Shown here: piece by piece, positions 46,848 through 58,840 of the stretch | Layout of the letters: every line of letters starts with the position of its first letter | Position numbering within the stretch: the stretch's first letter is position 1 | NCBI GenBank assembly: GCA_036768485.1 | Contig: JAVLUZ010000649.1 | Coordinates: 1-64,000 of the forward strand | Source of the DNA: Mermis nigrescens | Taxonomy: Eukaryota > Nematoda > Enoplea > Mermithida > Mermithidae | DNA: 64,000 bases | Direction: 5' to 3' | Notes under the pieces: model-generated | Seen by the model: only the letters and a program-made list of their open reading frames with translations | Database searches by the model: none | What the model was told of the DNA's origin: nothing | Program-made: the position numbers and the translations under genes

Positions 46848-48234
46848 CCCTTTATTTTGCTAAAAATAAGGTTGTTTCGCCATTTTCTTGTAGACAGAAT
46901 CGTTTCTGGTCCAAAATTTCTACAATTCAAAAAATATTGTATTATCAATGTGCTTGCTTCTCAATTTCCGTCAAATAGCTTTTACGGGCAATACAAAAAC
47001 CTGGCGCAAAGCGCCGGAAAAATTATTTTACCTCGATTCACCTACACATAGTTTCGAATTGCTTGAGCATAAGTTGGATTGCAAGATGCTCGATTTGCGC
47101 TAAAAACTTGCGGTAGTTTTATATTACCTTAATTCCATCTACGACCGTATGTGTTCTTGGGAGAAAAGGGGTTTGACTCCCTGCAAAATGGCTGCTGACC
47201 TTCCGCAAAATGAAAGCTGACTCCAGAATTGTCTATCTTCCGAAAGCAAATCGTGAAAAGTATGCTTTTTATCAATTTTAGTTTTATTTTGGCTAAAAAG
47301 TGTCAAGTTTTCGGCGCTCTGCGCCATATTCTCATTTGTTGACTGTATTGTGTCCAATCGACCCAATTTCTTCTAAAGTTTTTGTTTTTAGAAAATGAGC
47401 TTGCTAAGCGAGTTTTTATTTTCTAGAGAGAATGAGTTCCATCTAAAACGTCTAAAAACCTTATTTTTAACATGAACCCTTGATTCTTTAGTCTAAAAAA
47501 GCACTTTTTAAAAATTTTGGGGCTAACCCTCCAGAACTCCCGTACGCTCACGATCAGCGCCGCATTCAAGTCGTTACTATACGTGTGCATATAGGTTCTA
47601 TATGGATCCAAACGTCAGACTTAAAGCATTGAAAGATGTTTTAAAACTTTGTTACCGCTCTATTTGCAGAAGTCATAATTGAGAATACTGCTTTGAATTT
47701 AGGAAAGATCGCGAATTAAATTTCATAGTCTGTTTCACATAAGTTTGAGCATAAATTTTTAGGAATTTTTTTGAAAGCAAGCTGACGGGTTACGACGATT
47801 ATATATGCAATCAATGCTATAAGCGCAATCAGTCGGCTTATTGTTAGACGTGGTTTGTAAAATTTATGTTCAAACTTGTGTGAAACAGGCTATAGTGCAT
47901 GCTATATTTCGCTGCACTTTAATTCCTTGCTGCTGTCTTCAAACCTCTTGACTTAACTATTAAGAATTATATAGTCTAAAATATATCTGAAGTTTGCATA
48001 AATATCTCCATAATTGCAAATTCTAAAGCAATCTGACTTGACATGCTCTGGCTGAAACTTCGATGCGCCACTCATGGCGAACTGCGATGTATTTTATATG
48101 CACCATTGCTCATTCTCAAGATTTCAAAATTCAAGGCGAATTTTATCCTGTCCACTCGAAGCAGTAGACTTGATCATATGGATGACTGTAAACCTGATTA
48201 GGTGATTTTTAATGTATTTCTCAGCACGTGGGCG
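46848..48234. other. Repeat-derived intergenic sequence
   Basis: Contains a palindrome box at about 46999 (GGCGCAAAGCGCCGGAAAAA) and the element related to 44441-44905 (about 47140-47600, with GGCGCTCTGCGCC near 47310). It also contains the MITE at 47727-47895. No gene. Confidence 0.5.
47727..47895. mobile_element. MITE with ATAGTCTGTTTCACATAA termini
   Basis: Nearly all palindromic: the left arm ATAGTCTGTTTCACATAAGT and the right arm ACTTGTGTGAAACAGGCTAT continue inward through AAATTTTTA/TAAAATTTAT. Shortest copy of the family at 28303 and 51893. Confidence 0.82.
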
Positions 48235-48369
48235 TGGTGGAGCGGGGTTACATCCCCAGGATCCGAAAAACCCCCGCAGAATACGTCAAACCCCAAAATT
48301 AAATTTTTTCATTTTTTTGCGATTTAACCCTTTCTCAGATCCCCAGAGTTTGGTTGCTGCCCATATATG
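48235..48369. mobile_element. Miniature CACACCTGGGCG-family element (135 bp)
   Basis: Starts CACGTGGGCGTGG, ends GCTGCCCATATATG. The TSD TTTCTCAG / ATTCTCAG (48227-48234, 48370-48377) matches at 7 of 8. It is an internally deleted member of the family of 28977-29210. Confidence 0.82.
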
Positions 48370-48671
48370 ATTCTCAGATATTTTTTCAATTCGAGTTCCT
48401 AAAACTTTTGATTGTTCTAGTGTTCAGGAAGTTTTGAATCCCAAAAAATTTCCTAATTCAGTATTTCGACACTGCAAGTGTTTAATTTATGTCTTTAACA
48501 AAATCGAATTATTGCTGTTCAAAATACCTCTTTTAGACTATTTATATATCTAATCACCTATGAATTTACTTCACAGATTTCCACTTCCTTGGATATGTGA
48601 TATTCTGCATTTGCGGGTGTTTCTACATGGCTTTGATAAGTATACTGCAATATGCTTCGACGATGGCTAAA

Positions 48672-49190
48672 AAATTTCCTACGGTATGATATAAAGTTTG
48701 TATTTTATATCGTTAATGTCATTTGTAAGAGAGGTATAACTCTGAAGATTGAAGCGGTTCCGAGCATAATGCTTAAACACTATTGTTATTCGATACGCCT
48801 CAGTAAGGGTAGTCTGAATGGTTGTCGTTATTATTGGGGCTGTGCTGAACTGAAGCACACTTTTGATGAACTGGGTAAAATGCTTGCTCTCATTTTCTGT
48901 TGCGCACAATTCGTATATTTTAGCTTCACTATCAGTCCGCAAATTATAAAAATCTATTTTGATTAATAACAATTGCTGTCGCATTTTCTCGCACCGAGCG
49001 CCAGATAATTAATGTTTCTGTTATAAATGAAACGCTTTACGAAATTTGTAAATAACAGAAAAAATTTTTAAAAATAAAAAATATCCTGCGATATGATATA
49101 AACTTTGTACTTCGTATTTACATCGTCAATGTCATTTGTCTGTCAAATCAGTATTAAAAATATAATCATAAGAGAGGTATAACTTTACAT
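48672..49190. repeat. Direct repeat pair TATGATATAAA(G/C)TTTGTA
   Basis: 48672-48745 and 49078-49190 share TATGATATAAA, ATCGT(T/C)AATGTCATTTGT and AGAGAGGTATAACT. The ~100-codon open frames on both strands between them have no recognisable family, and I do not call either a gene. Confidence 0.5.
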
Positions 49191-49456
49191 ATGTTTGAAA
49201 CAGTATGATACATTTTGCTTCTATTTGAAACTGTGAGTAGGAAGAGCCACGATTGACTCTATGTATCCCTGAAGAAGCTCACAAGTACACAGTCTTCAAA
49301 TTTTGCAGTGCATTAATTTTCAATGCATTATGCTAAAAACATTTGCTAATAATACTTTTGTAAGTGTCCGATTTCCATCACTGTGCATCATCCTCTCTAT
49401 TCGAAAAATTTTCAAATCAAGAAGTTCGGAAATGACCTTTCATAAATTTTATTTTA

Positions 49457-49858
49457 CTGGGCATTGGTGTAGCTGGTTCACCTATGTATTAAGATAGCCA
49501 CGTTATAAGTACGTATAAAACACGTAGTATTCGGTGAAAGCTGCCACCTAACTGGTTTGAATTGAGTCAAGTAGAAAACAAATAACAAATAAGGCAGTGC
49601 TCGGATTGTTTCTGTAGATTCAAGCCTAAGCCTAATAAGCAGGTAAACCAATACAAAACATTAAGAATACCTTGCGTTCTTAATCGAAATGAACCAGCAT
49701 TAGTCGATTGCTTAAGGTTCTTAGCTTTGCAGCAAGAGGTCCACGTTTCGAATCTGGTTGGCAGCGACTTTCTTTCGTTTCCTCAGATGCTACCGACTGC
49801 ATACATACGCCCTTACAATATGACTACGTTAATAAATATGTGAACTTGCTACACGAAT
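49457..49858. repeat. tRNA-like repeat bounded by inverted termini, copy 2
   Basis: The left end GGCATTGGTGTAGCTGG and the right end CTTGCTACACGAATTC are imperfect inverted partners extending about 33 bp. Inside, at about 49697-49765, lies the tRNA-like segment with B-box-like GTTTCGAATCTGG shared with 26040-26352. A third, partial copy is at about 20905-21050. No clear TSD. Confidence 0.65.
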
Positions 49859-49945
49859 TCTCAGGCCGTGCTATAAAATGTTTGGAACAAATTTTTAAGT
49901 CATTATTTATGTATTCTGAGAAAATAAATGTAAAAGTGTCTCAAG

Positions 49946-50213
49946 CATATGTACGTGGGCAGCACCAAAATTCTGGGGGGTGCAAGATTTTTCAAAGGTC
50001 AAAAAATGGCCTTAAAAATGGTGGTATGGTGAAAAAACACCATTTTTAAACGTTTCTCATCGTGCACTATCTATTGGCATCAAAAAAGTGCGAAAAAAAT
50101 TTAAAAAAATTTTAAAAATTGAATTCCGGGAGGTATTTTGATTTCTGGGGGAGGTATTTTGGTTTCTCGAGGTGGGGGTGCATACCCTCCCAAACCCCCC
50201 ACGCCCAGGTGTG
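49946..50213. mobile_element. Non-autonomous CACACCTGGGCG-family element
   Basis: Inverted relative to 28977-29210: it starts CATATGTACGTGGGCAGC and ends CACGCCCAGGTGTG. The TSD GTCTCAAG / GTCTCAAC (49938-49945, 50214-50221) matches at 7 of 8. Confidence 0.88.
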
Positions 50214-51892
50214 GTCTCAACTAATATTAAAGTGACGGAATTTATATTTTTTCACGCTTATTTAAAAGATAGCTTATTTAACCTAAGATTAGGAGCTAAC
50301 CTCGGATTAGCTCGCCTAAATTTAATTCAACCCTGCATGACAGAGTGAAATAAGATTTCAAATCTTCCCATAGCAGGGCTAAATTTTTGATTATTGATTT
50401 GATTGTACTGTACAATTCTAATGACTTTTTAGACATTTCTCCAGTGCTGCTTAAAATGTGGAGCAAACAGAACATATTGGTGCGCATTAATCAAAAACGC
50501 TTTAAATATTCGATAATCACGTTGTCCTTAGTACCAATTCAAAACATTAATAAAACCATTTTATACTTTTTTCTAGTTGTTTTAATGTCCACATTTTATT
50601 TTTTTCGTTGTTGTTTCTTTCATTTCCCATTTAATATTTTGCTGTCCAAATAAGATGACATAATATTGAAATTTGTTCAATGTGAAGGTATTGGCTTCGA
50701 CTTTAGGCTAAAATCATAGAAAGCCTGGTTACCTAATTTCCTTGGTTTATATTGCTGAGTTTTATTCGTCTCCTAACATCAAGAGTAAATTTAGCTTTAT
50801 GTTCAATGTCTATATGTATGATTTTCATTCAGGTTTCCAAACTTAAGCTCGTAATGAGCATAGTTATGCCATCTGCCTGCCTCTCCATGATCGTACTATA
50901 TTCGTTACACATTTCAACATGCTCAGCTTACGGTATGGATCAAATTGTCAATACATACATTCAGGCTAAGATTTAGACAACAATAGAATTAGAATCGAAA
51001 TTTCCGGAATAAAGTATTTTTACCGCATTTTTCCTCAGAAATTGGCATCTTTAATTTCGTTGCACATATTGTATAAAAAAGTTTTACAATGCAATTGACT
51101 CAAAATGCACAAAGGTGTTTGTAAAAGGTAGAAAAGGTAGATAAGCTCGAATTTATTAACTTTACAAATTATCCCTTCTTAATGAAATTTTCTTACGCTT
51201 ACGCGGCTTTTGTACTTCTCGAATACGTGACGGTGCTAGTCGATACTACATTTCATTCAATGATGTACTTTGATATTGACGATTTTCGTATTCAGTTTAA
51301 GACTAGTTGGAAATCATTTGATGATCTCTATCCTGTACGAATTGTTTGACGATTACAGAGTATTTTAGTACCTATGTACGCGTTGCTTTGCTTGCAATTA
51401 CGCTAATCGTTCACGTTATCCGTCTTTAGAGCGTACCTACATGATTTTGGGGAGTTGAGGGGTTTTCAACCGTTACCAGAAATCGCAATTTTCCTGAAGT
51501 TAAAAAAAATGTATAAAAGGTGCTGTTTTATTTAATTCAATTCAGTCAAATTTTTCGGGTATTATTTCGATTCTTTTGTTCTTTACTCTAGAAAAATACA
51601 GCATCGTCAGAAACGCCAAAAAAGAAGTTTTTGACGCGTACCCTCTGTTTTCGAGAACACAAAAGGCACTTTAAAACTTCCCCCACAGAATTCTCATGCG
51701 TGCATGTCTGATTAGAGTATCAAATCTTAAAGACGGATTCAAAATTTAAGCAAGGCATGCAATGCTACCCCGAAGTTCTCTAGATTAGAAATAATACTTT
51801 AAAAAATGTACACACTTTGAAAAGATAATTCAACATCTACTTTTTCTGCTCCCAATTAAGATCATTACTGGCTTTGAAGTATAAAGAAAGAT
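50214..51892. other. Intergenic sequence, nothing firm
   Basis: A weak repeat remnant lies at about 51430-51710 (GGGGAGTTGAGGGG ... GCGTGCATGTCTGAT, the latter resembling the end at 58397). The 88- and 74-codon open frames at 50387-50653 and 50752-50976 are hydrophobic AT-rich translations with no family or splice support. Confidence 0.4.
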
Positions 51893-52582
51893 CTATAGTC
51901 TGTTTCACATAACTTCGTGAATAAATTTTAGGAATTACAGTAAGTCGAGGGTTACGATAATTATCGGTCTACGACGTTTTGGCGCCTCCGTTTTGGCGCC
52001 AGCAACTTATAAATTAATCCAATTAAATCAATTTTGGAGCAATTTTAAAATTGTAAATAATAGCGCTGCCCCCGCCGGTACATAACCTACCTAGGCGGAG
52101 GCAGGATTATTGTCTACGGGGCTTACTTAAGTACCTTGCTAAACTTAGCGCTGGTCAGGTAGGAAGGGCGAGACGCCAAACACAACCTCTGGACCCTTAG
52201 TGAACTTACGACCTCAATCTCCACGGTCCTCGACCTGCTGACTGGTACCTATCGGAGATTTTGGCAGCTACGCCCTAAATACCTAACGCAGGAGTAATTA
52301 AGTAGCTCCGGACTTAAAAGCGAGGTCAGTTGACCTTTTGGGATTAAAAACCCAATAAAATTCTCAAGTTGTTATTTAACTTATTTTCCAATGTCAAACA
52401 GTCTTGAAATGATTTTGGTTCCTAGTAGCACGCTGAACATTGAAAACAATTGGATTGAAAAAGGATTATGAATTCTGAACGAAATAAATAACTTTAAAAG
52501 TGTTCACCTGAATTGGCAGGGCTGTAGGAATAACTCAGGGCCGGCCACCGATTCCTCTACCTGCGATATAATGCACCAATAG

Positions 52583-52812
52583 GTATAGTCTGTTTCATTT
52601 AACTTTGAGGTTTTATTTTGAATTTAATCCGTATGAATCAGGCTACAAAAGTGGTTTAAACTTTTAATTCAGTAATGCGCTTTGGCAAAAGCAAGCGTCT
52701 CACCATAACTCGATATACTGTAGAATATCACAGCTATACTCTTAGTTTAAACCACTTTTGTAGGCACTCTAAATTTTTTGAAAAACCTCAAAGGTAAATG
52801 AAACGGACTACA
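52583..52812. mobile_element. MITE nested in a larger relative
   Basis: The ends TATAGTCTGTTTCATTTAAC and GTAAATGAAACGGACTACAG, with the inner pair ACAAAAGTGGTTTAAAC / TTTAAACCACTTTTGT, match 28303-28531 closely. Confidence 0.8.
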
Positions 52813-53118
52813 GGTAGTTGCTAATTTTTATGTACACAGAATAAAAACAAAAACAAAACGCTAGAAGCTAAAATCGGCGCGACGAACTGTAACAGGTAAC
52901 GAGGCGAAACCCACAATGACTCATAAATGAATATTCTAGAGCATATTATCCTGATTAAATATTGACATAAGAATTTAAGTTTTAAACATGTAATAAAATT
53001 ACTGTAATATTTAGATTAATCAATTAAACTACGATAGACGGCGTATATGTAGAATATTGATTTTTTCCGATCTCAACACAGGCTTAACGTTAATATCCTT
53101 TTTTATCAATATCTTTTT

Positions 53119-53171
53119 TCAATATCCCTTTTTCTCCCATGTTTTTGATATGAGAGAAAAAGGGATATTGA
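53119..53171. repeat. Perfect 18-bp hairpin
   Basis: TCAATATCCCTTTTTCTC pairs with GAGAAAAAGGGATATTGA across a 17-nt loop. Weaker AATATC copies lie just upstream at 53090-53115. Function unknown. Confidence 0.85.
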
Positions 53172-53791
53172 TTGAATCCACAGGATAGCTCACGTAACGT
53201 ACCGCGAAGGTGCGAACGTGACTGTGCTAGTGAGACCAATCGCGGCGAGTCAGCTGAATCGCCTCCGCTTTTCGGAGTACTGTTGCGATGATCCGGAAGC
53301 GAATATTCGCCAAAACGTCCCATTTCGGATTATATCAAATTATATATCAAATTAATGCTATATTCGCAATCTGTCCGTTTATTGTCAGAGATTGCTTAAA
53401 ATTTATGACCGAAGTTGTGTGAAACAGACTATAGTTTTTTTGTGAAATCATACGATTAGTGATTGAATATATTCAAGAGATATATGGAAATGCATTTCCG
53501 TTTTTTGTCTCGTCGTGTATGAGTAATCGTACGATGAATCTTTACGTCTGATTATAGATTCCGATGCTACTTCTAATATAGTAACATTTAAATTGAAGTG
53601 ATCTGAAATAATAAAACTTTGCGTAGTGATTCTTCATTGATTTTGCTATATGAGCTATCTTTACATACTCAAATGCGTCTCTTAGATCTGCAATTCCTAA
53701 ACAGCTTCATCTCGTTAAAGAGTAGGAACAGGAATAAAAGTCATCACGTCGGTATCGTGCATTGCGGTTTACACACATGCAGACATGTGGG

Positions 53792-54237
53792 ATCTAGTAT
53801 ACATTGTAACCCCCAGCGTTTTTTAGCCGATCCATATAAGCTACAGTAACCAAACTTTACACGGAGATAGCTATAAACTATTGTACTAATCTGGAAAAAT
53901 TGATTAACTTACGGTGTAAACTTACTGCTTTAAAAAACTTACTTTACTTTACTTTAAACTTACTTTAAACTTACTTTTTTTAAACCTGCTTTTTTAATGT
54001 AGGATGTTGATTGAGTTACAAAAAAACTGCTTTGTTTGAAACCCACCGAATCGTTTATAATTTTTAGATGCCGTTAGTACGTTATAAACTGTGAGTGTAA
54101 AGCAGTAAGTTTACACCGTAAGTTAATCAATTTTGTCAGATTAGTACAATAGGCTTATGGCTATCTCCTTGTAAAGTTTGGTTACTGTCGCTTATATGGA
54201 TCGGCTAAAAAATGCTGGGGGTAAATTGTATACTAGA
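53792..54237. mobile_element. Inverted-repeat element with GTGTAAAC motifs
   Basis: The arms begin TCTAGTATACATTGTAACCC and end TAAATTGTATACTAGA. They run inward about 160 bp through TTTTTTAGCCGATCCATATA, GTTTGGTTACTG and ACGGTGTAAACTTACTGC. The loop has ACTTACTTT iterations (53937-53990). No TSD identified. Confidence 0.85.
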
Positions 54238-57200
54238 CCATACATGGGCAGAAATTAAATTCTGTGGGTCTTGGTGGTGTAAAACCGGCATGTCTATCGA
54301 TTTCTAGGGGTCTACCGAATTCTCTTAAAGGGTCTGAGAACTTGAAAACTCCCACATCCTTGGGTGGTTAATACTAGTTATGCCTACCTTACTTTACTTT
54401 TTTCGTTTACTCTTTGCGCAGTGGTCACTTGTTGTTTGATTTATAGTAGAAGTATACTCCGAGGCCTGGACGGCGCTGGGGCCTTTCTAAATTATAAGTT
54501 GACTAGAAAATCCATATTTTAAAGAAAATTTGTGGAATTATTGGTGTTCTTTGAATCTTCAATTAATACTAACTTTAATGTTCAGTAGATATGTGCATAT
54601 GCACATACCTTTAACAATCTTCAAGGTAAGGTGCACTTCAAGATATTTTGGTATTCGTTTCGACTGAATAATTTCGTCTATTGATGTGCTTGTAGAACAA
54701 AATAGAATGAGAAAGAGCACTTTGGGTGCGTACGAAAATCTGATATGTCAACATTAAACTCTGCGAAGCAGATTACCTATCTAATTTACTAACCACCTTC
54801 TGCATGTGCTTTGTTAAGCCTCAGAATAGAAAAAGCAGATAAGACTTTGAATTCCACTCATGCATGTCTGCTCAAGACGGACAATGGTTAGTATATTTTA
54901 TAATTAGCGGTATTTCCATAAACGCCATTTTAGAATCAGAAAACGCTTGGTGAACATGGCAATATGTCAGTTTCTAAAAAAGTTTTTCCATGCCAGGTAG
55001 GAACCGGCCAAAAGATTGCAGTGCCGATACATCTTCAAGCTTCATGTGTTATTTTGCCCCCAGGCACAGAGTCTAGAATGTGTAAAAGTCGGATTCGTTT
55101 AGAAAATGATCTGCTAGACTCTAGGGAAAGTTATTCAGTTTTTTTATTTTTTGTCATTTTTTGTCCTGCTGAGATCCTTACAAAGATGCTTGTACCTGCT
55201 TTATGCTTTTGAAATCATATCCGCATAACAGGAAACTAAAATGTTGAATAACATTTTAACACGCAGTAATTTAATAATACCTACCTATAGCATTAGTCGT
55301 CACTTAAATTAAGTGATACCTAAATTATGAATTGTGCCCCCATTTCGCGCAAACATCAGGAATGCTGGGCAAATATTCTTTTTAAGCTCGATGTCCGATT
55401 TGATTTGAAAAGTATTCGCATTTACGGAATCAATGAAAACCGAAGCTTATAGAGCAAATTTTTTCAGAGGTACCAAACTCCAGCGGTCAAAAGGCAACAC
55501 TACCAAGAATGCGTGTGAAGATCGGGCTTTACATAATTATCTCGGGAGCAAAGAAGAGGTGACTTCGGACGAAACAAATTTTTTCTTCAATTTTTTTTAT
55601 AAAATCGCTTTTAGTTACACCGATAAAGAGCAATTGGAAGATAGGTCTTGTGATTGTAAAATAGTTTTTGTCCATTTGAGCCTGATATCGATGAAACTAT
55701 GAAGATTTTCCTCCGAGCTGTACTCTCAGGTCAGGGTTTCCCTTACCACTGCACTTATACATGTGCTTCATTCATACTACCCATATTTAACTAACGTTTT
55801 GATTGCCAAGACCTGCATTCAAAGCAGTAATCCGGATTCCGGACTCTCCATGTCTCTCATAACATAATCTCAAATTGTGAGCACAAATCGGAGCGAAAAA
55901 TAAAAATTTTAAGCGAACTTAATTTTTTCGCATCCGTCCTTCCATAATGCAGAAATCATTATTAGCGAGCCGACGGCTGCTTAAAATTTCAGGTTATTAT
56001 CTTTTTTCTGAGCAATAAATTAGCTATAATAATGTACAATTCGCGACAATTATTTTCTGAATCCAAATGAATACCATGGCAAATTTGACAGTCGTTTATC
56101 ATTCTCTGAGAGCGAGCAATTATCAAAATGATTGCCGAAAATGTCTTAAAGCGTCGTCGATCAACTGCTCAAGGGCACTTATAGCAAGAATAACCCTTCA
56201 TTTTATTTAAAATTCACTTTCAATACCAATTAAATCAATTGACGAGCTTGCAAAATTAGACGCATTATTCGCACAGTTATCGTTGTGATTTAGTTGGACT
56301 GTCTTATAGAATCAGTATCATTCATTCCATTTTCAGTCCTTTAAGGTTATACAAATTAAAACACCTAAATAGAATCTAAATAGGGGTACCTCCTATAATA
56401 TCAGTGCAGTTTTGTTAAGATTCGAAAGAGTAACGGCTCTTTAGAAAACCTATAACCCACTCGCTCGATGATGCAAGGAGAAAAGGTAACATATTATTGC
56501 CGATTGCTTTTTTCGTGTGAGCATACGTGGGCGCAAGGGGTCTCCTAGACCCCCTTGAGAAGTTGGGAGACCCCTAAAAGAATCGATATGGCACCATAAT
56601 TGAATTTCGGCAGGCGTTCTGCGATTCTTGTCAGTTTTACACCACCTAACCCAAACCGGAACCCCAGAATTTGGCTGTTGCCCACGAATGCTCGTGAATA
56701 TGCGTAGCAGAGTTATCATATCACTCACAACGTCTATGTATTCCGTTCAGCTATGTACTCGTACATACATGCAAGTTGATTGAAGACGTCCAGGCAAGAA
56801 AAGAAAAAATTAACAGGGACATGATCGATCTAATTCTTAGCTCAAAAACATATTCTGATTGAAGATACGTTGACAGAATATTTCACCAAAACGCCAATGT
56901 ACTGTTTTTCCATCTTCTAGCTTAAATTATCAAAACATAAATTAGTGAATGGCTGGTGAACTGTTGCAGACTTGGAAAAGCTATTTAACTAGTGAAAGCG
57001 ATTTACTTTTTTGCTATTTTTCTTTTTTACATGGCAATTTCAAAATATTACACATTGATGAATGGTAGATAAACTGTGGCAGGATTAGATATAGCTCGGA
57101 GATCACTCTTTTCTTATTTCAAGCGCCGCTTTCATGGCGCAAACAAATTTTCTCTAATAGAAACAAGGCATTCAAACACACAGACACGTTCCTAATTCTT

Positions 57201-57856
57201 ATTATAGATATTATAGACGAGGTTTCACTTGTATATAAATGGTGCTATGACTAATAAAAAACTTTAACAAGCCTGCATTAAGGAGAGAATAATATACATT
57301 AAATATCAACATGAAAATACTTCTTTGAATACCAAGCGATATGATTGTAGAAAAGTATTTATCACGCATGAAGGTATCGTGTTGTGGATCATGATTTTTG
57401 TAATGGGACAGTATACCCCACTTTTCCCCACACATTTTAGAATACCTTATAGAAATTCGCTATTCATGTTCCAAATCGAATTCTTTAGCCAGTCACAATG
57501 TCTAATTTTAATCAAAACCATATTTTATGCAGGATTTTTTGAAAAATGTTGGAATTGTTGGCAATTTGCTAAAAAATGTTTAAATTTATTTGATTTTAGC
57601 AAAAGTTCAGTATATTTGACGCGGGTAAATGTATGAAATTCAGACAGAAGGATGCATAGACTTAAATTGCTGCCCTATTTTCTGAATTTGTGTACTTGGA
57701 GTAATATGCAAAAACACCAAGGCAAATTGCCTTTCTCCGAGAGACAAATGCATAACAACTCTCGCCAGACAAGAACTGCACTTGGCAGATCTTAATACGA
57801 CAAACCAAATGCACAGGCGCAGGCTCTAAATTCAATATTTAGTAACTCGCAACTGA
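54238..57856. other. Intergenic sequence upstream of tyrosine hydroxylase, mostly unassigned
   Basis: Contains a decayed element at about 56525-56690 (ends CATACGTGGGCGC and TTGCCCACGAATG) and scattered short open frames (about 54964, 55433, 57325) with no family or splice-site support. The first exon(s) of the tyrosine hydroxylase gene, with its start codon, should lie in or beyond this stretch but could not be recognised. Confidence 0.45.
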
Positions 57857-57864
57857 GGTCGCTA

Positions 57865-58111
57865 CCATAGATAGATCCACAGCATGGCCGATTTGATGGA
57901 GGTCAGAAATTATGTTTTTACCTCAAAAACTAATATGAATGCTAAAATAGCGTTACGTTACTCCAAGGTTTTGGTCAATCTCAAGCACTTTTAGGGAAAA
58001 TTTTTAATTTTCATCTCTTTTTGGACTTCATTTTGCCTCATTTTACCCAGGAAATATTCATTTTTTTATTCTGGGAGGTCTAGTTCCCCAAAACTTTCCG
58101 CGTGCATCTTT
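57865..58111. mobile_element. Non-autonomous element, first of a tandem pair
   Basis: Flanked by GGTCGCTA (57857-57864) and GATCGCTA (58112-58119), 7 of 8. It starts CCATAG and ends GCGTGCATCTT. Similar along its length to the adjoining 58120-58397. Confidence 0.8.
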
Positions 58112-58119
58112 GATCGCTA

Positions 58120-58397
58120 CCATATGCACAGAATGACCGATCTGGAGAGTCAGCCGGCCTAGGGGGGTCAAAAATTGAGCTTTTTTGGGCCCAAATGAAC
58201 TCAAAAAGTAGTATAAGCGCTAAAGAAGCGTTAAAATGACGTACACAGTTTCCGGTCAATTTGAAGCACTTTTGAAGAAAATTTTCAATTTCCATTCGTT
58301 TTTGGCCTTAATTTTGCCCCATTTTCCCTATAAAATTTCCCATTTTTCTATTCTGGGGGTCAGGACCCTCCAAACTCCCCTCCCCGTGTGCATGTCT
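58120..58397. mobile_element. Non-autonomous element, second of a tandem pair
   Basis: Starts CCATATGCACAG, ends GTGTGCATGTCT, with the exact TSD GATCGCTA (58112-58119, 58398-58405). The left TSD is shared with the neighbouring copy. Related copies: 59745-59994, and a fragment at about 63080-63250. Confidence 0.87.
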
Positions 58398-58405
58398 GAT
58401 CGCTA

Positions 58406-58840
58406 ATCTCTGTCTGTCCAGTAACAAGCCGATTAAAACATCTGACTTTAAGCGTCGAAATTTTTTAAAATTTATGCTAAAAAAGGAAGAAAACTGTCGA
58501 AACAATTCTTTATTTATAAATCTTGTTTAATCTCCAGAATGGCGTGGTAGAAATGACTATTAAACATTATACTCCTACAATAAAATAATTTTATCTGTGT
58601 GATCACGTAATGAATGACTACCTATGACGCCTTGATATCTTGAGGTAAAGTCCTAAATTGGTTAACAAATTAGGTAAGCGTGGTGAATTAGTGGCACCTA
58701 CTGAAAATGAGGTGTGGCATCTACCGAAATTCTGCAAAAAGTTTTCGAAAAAATAGGCACATTAAGTAAATCGAACCTATAACTACAAAAGGCCTTGAGC
58801 CTTTCAAATCCTATCATCTTTCACTTTTTTCATATTTTAG
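58406..58840. other. Sequence upstream of the first recognised hydroxylase exon
   Basis: AT-rich. It includes the pyrimidine tract and acceptor CATATTTTAG at 58831-58840. Probably intronic. Confidence 0.5.

Larger units (their letters stand above)
51893..53435. mobile_element. 1.5-kb member of the TATAGTCTGTTTCA family with unusual cargo
   Basis: The left end CTATAGTCTGTTTCACATAA and the right end TTGTGTGAAACAGACTATAG are near-perfect inverted termini, making this far longer than its 170-230-bp relatives. It contains a distinctly GC-richer block (about 52040-52330), a smaller copy of the same family (52583-52812) and a hairpin (53119-53171). No open frame over about 80 codons. Confidence 0.72.

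Noticed and set aside
48652..48984. About 100-codon frames on both strands
   Set aside because: Overlapping frames on opposite strands in AT-rich DNA, no family, no splice or promoter support, flanked by a direct repeat.
55433..55702. 89-codon charged frame as a first exon of tyrosine hydroxylase
   Set aside because: No similarity to TH N-termini and no suitable donor at its end could be defended.
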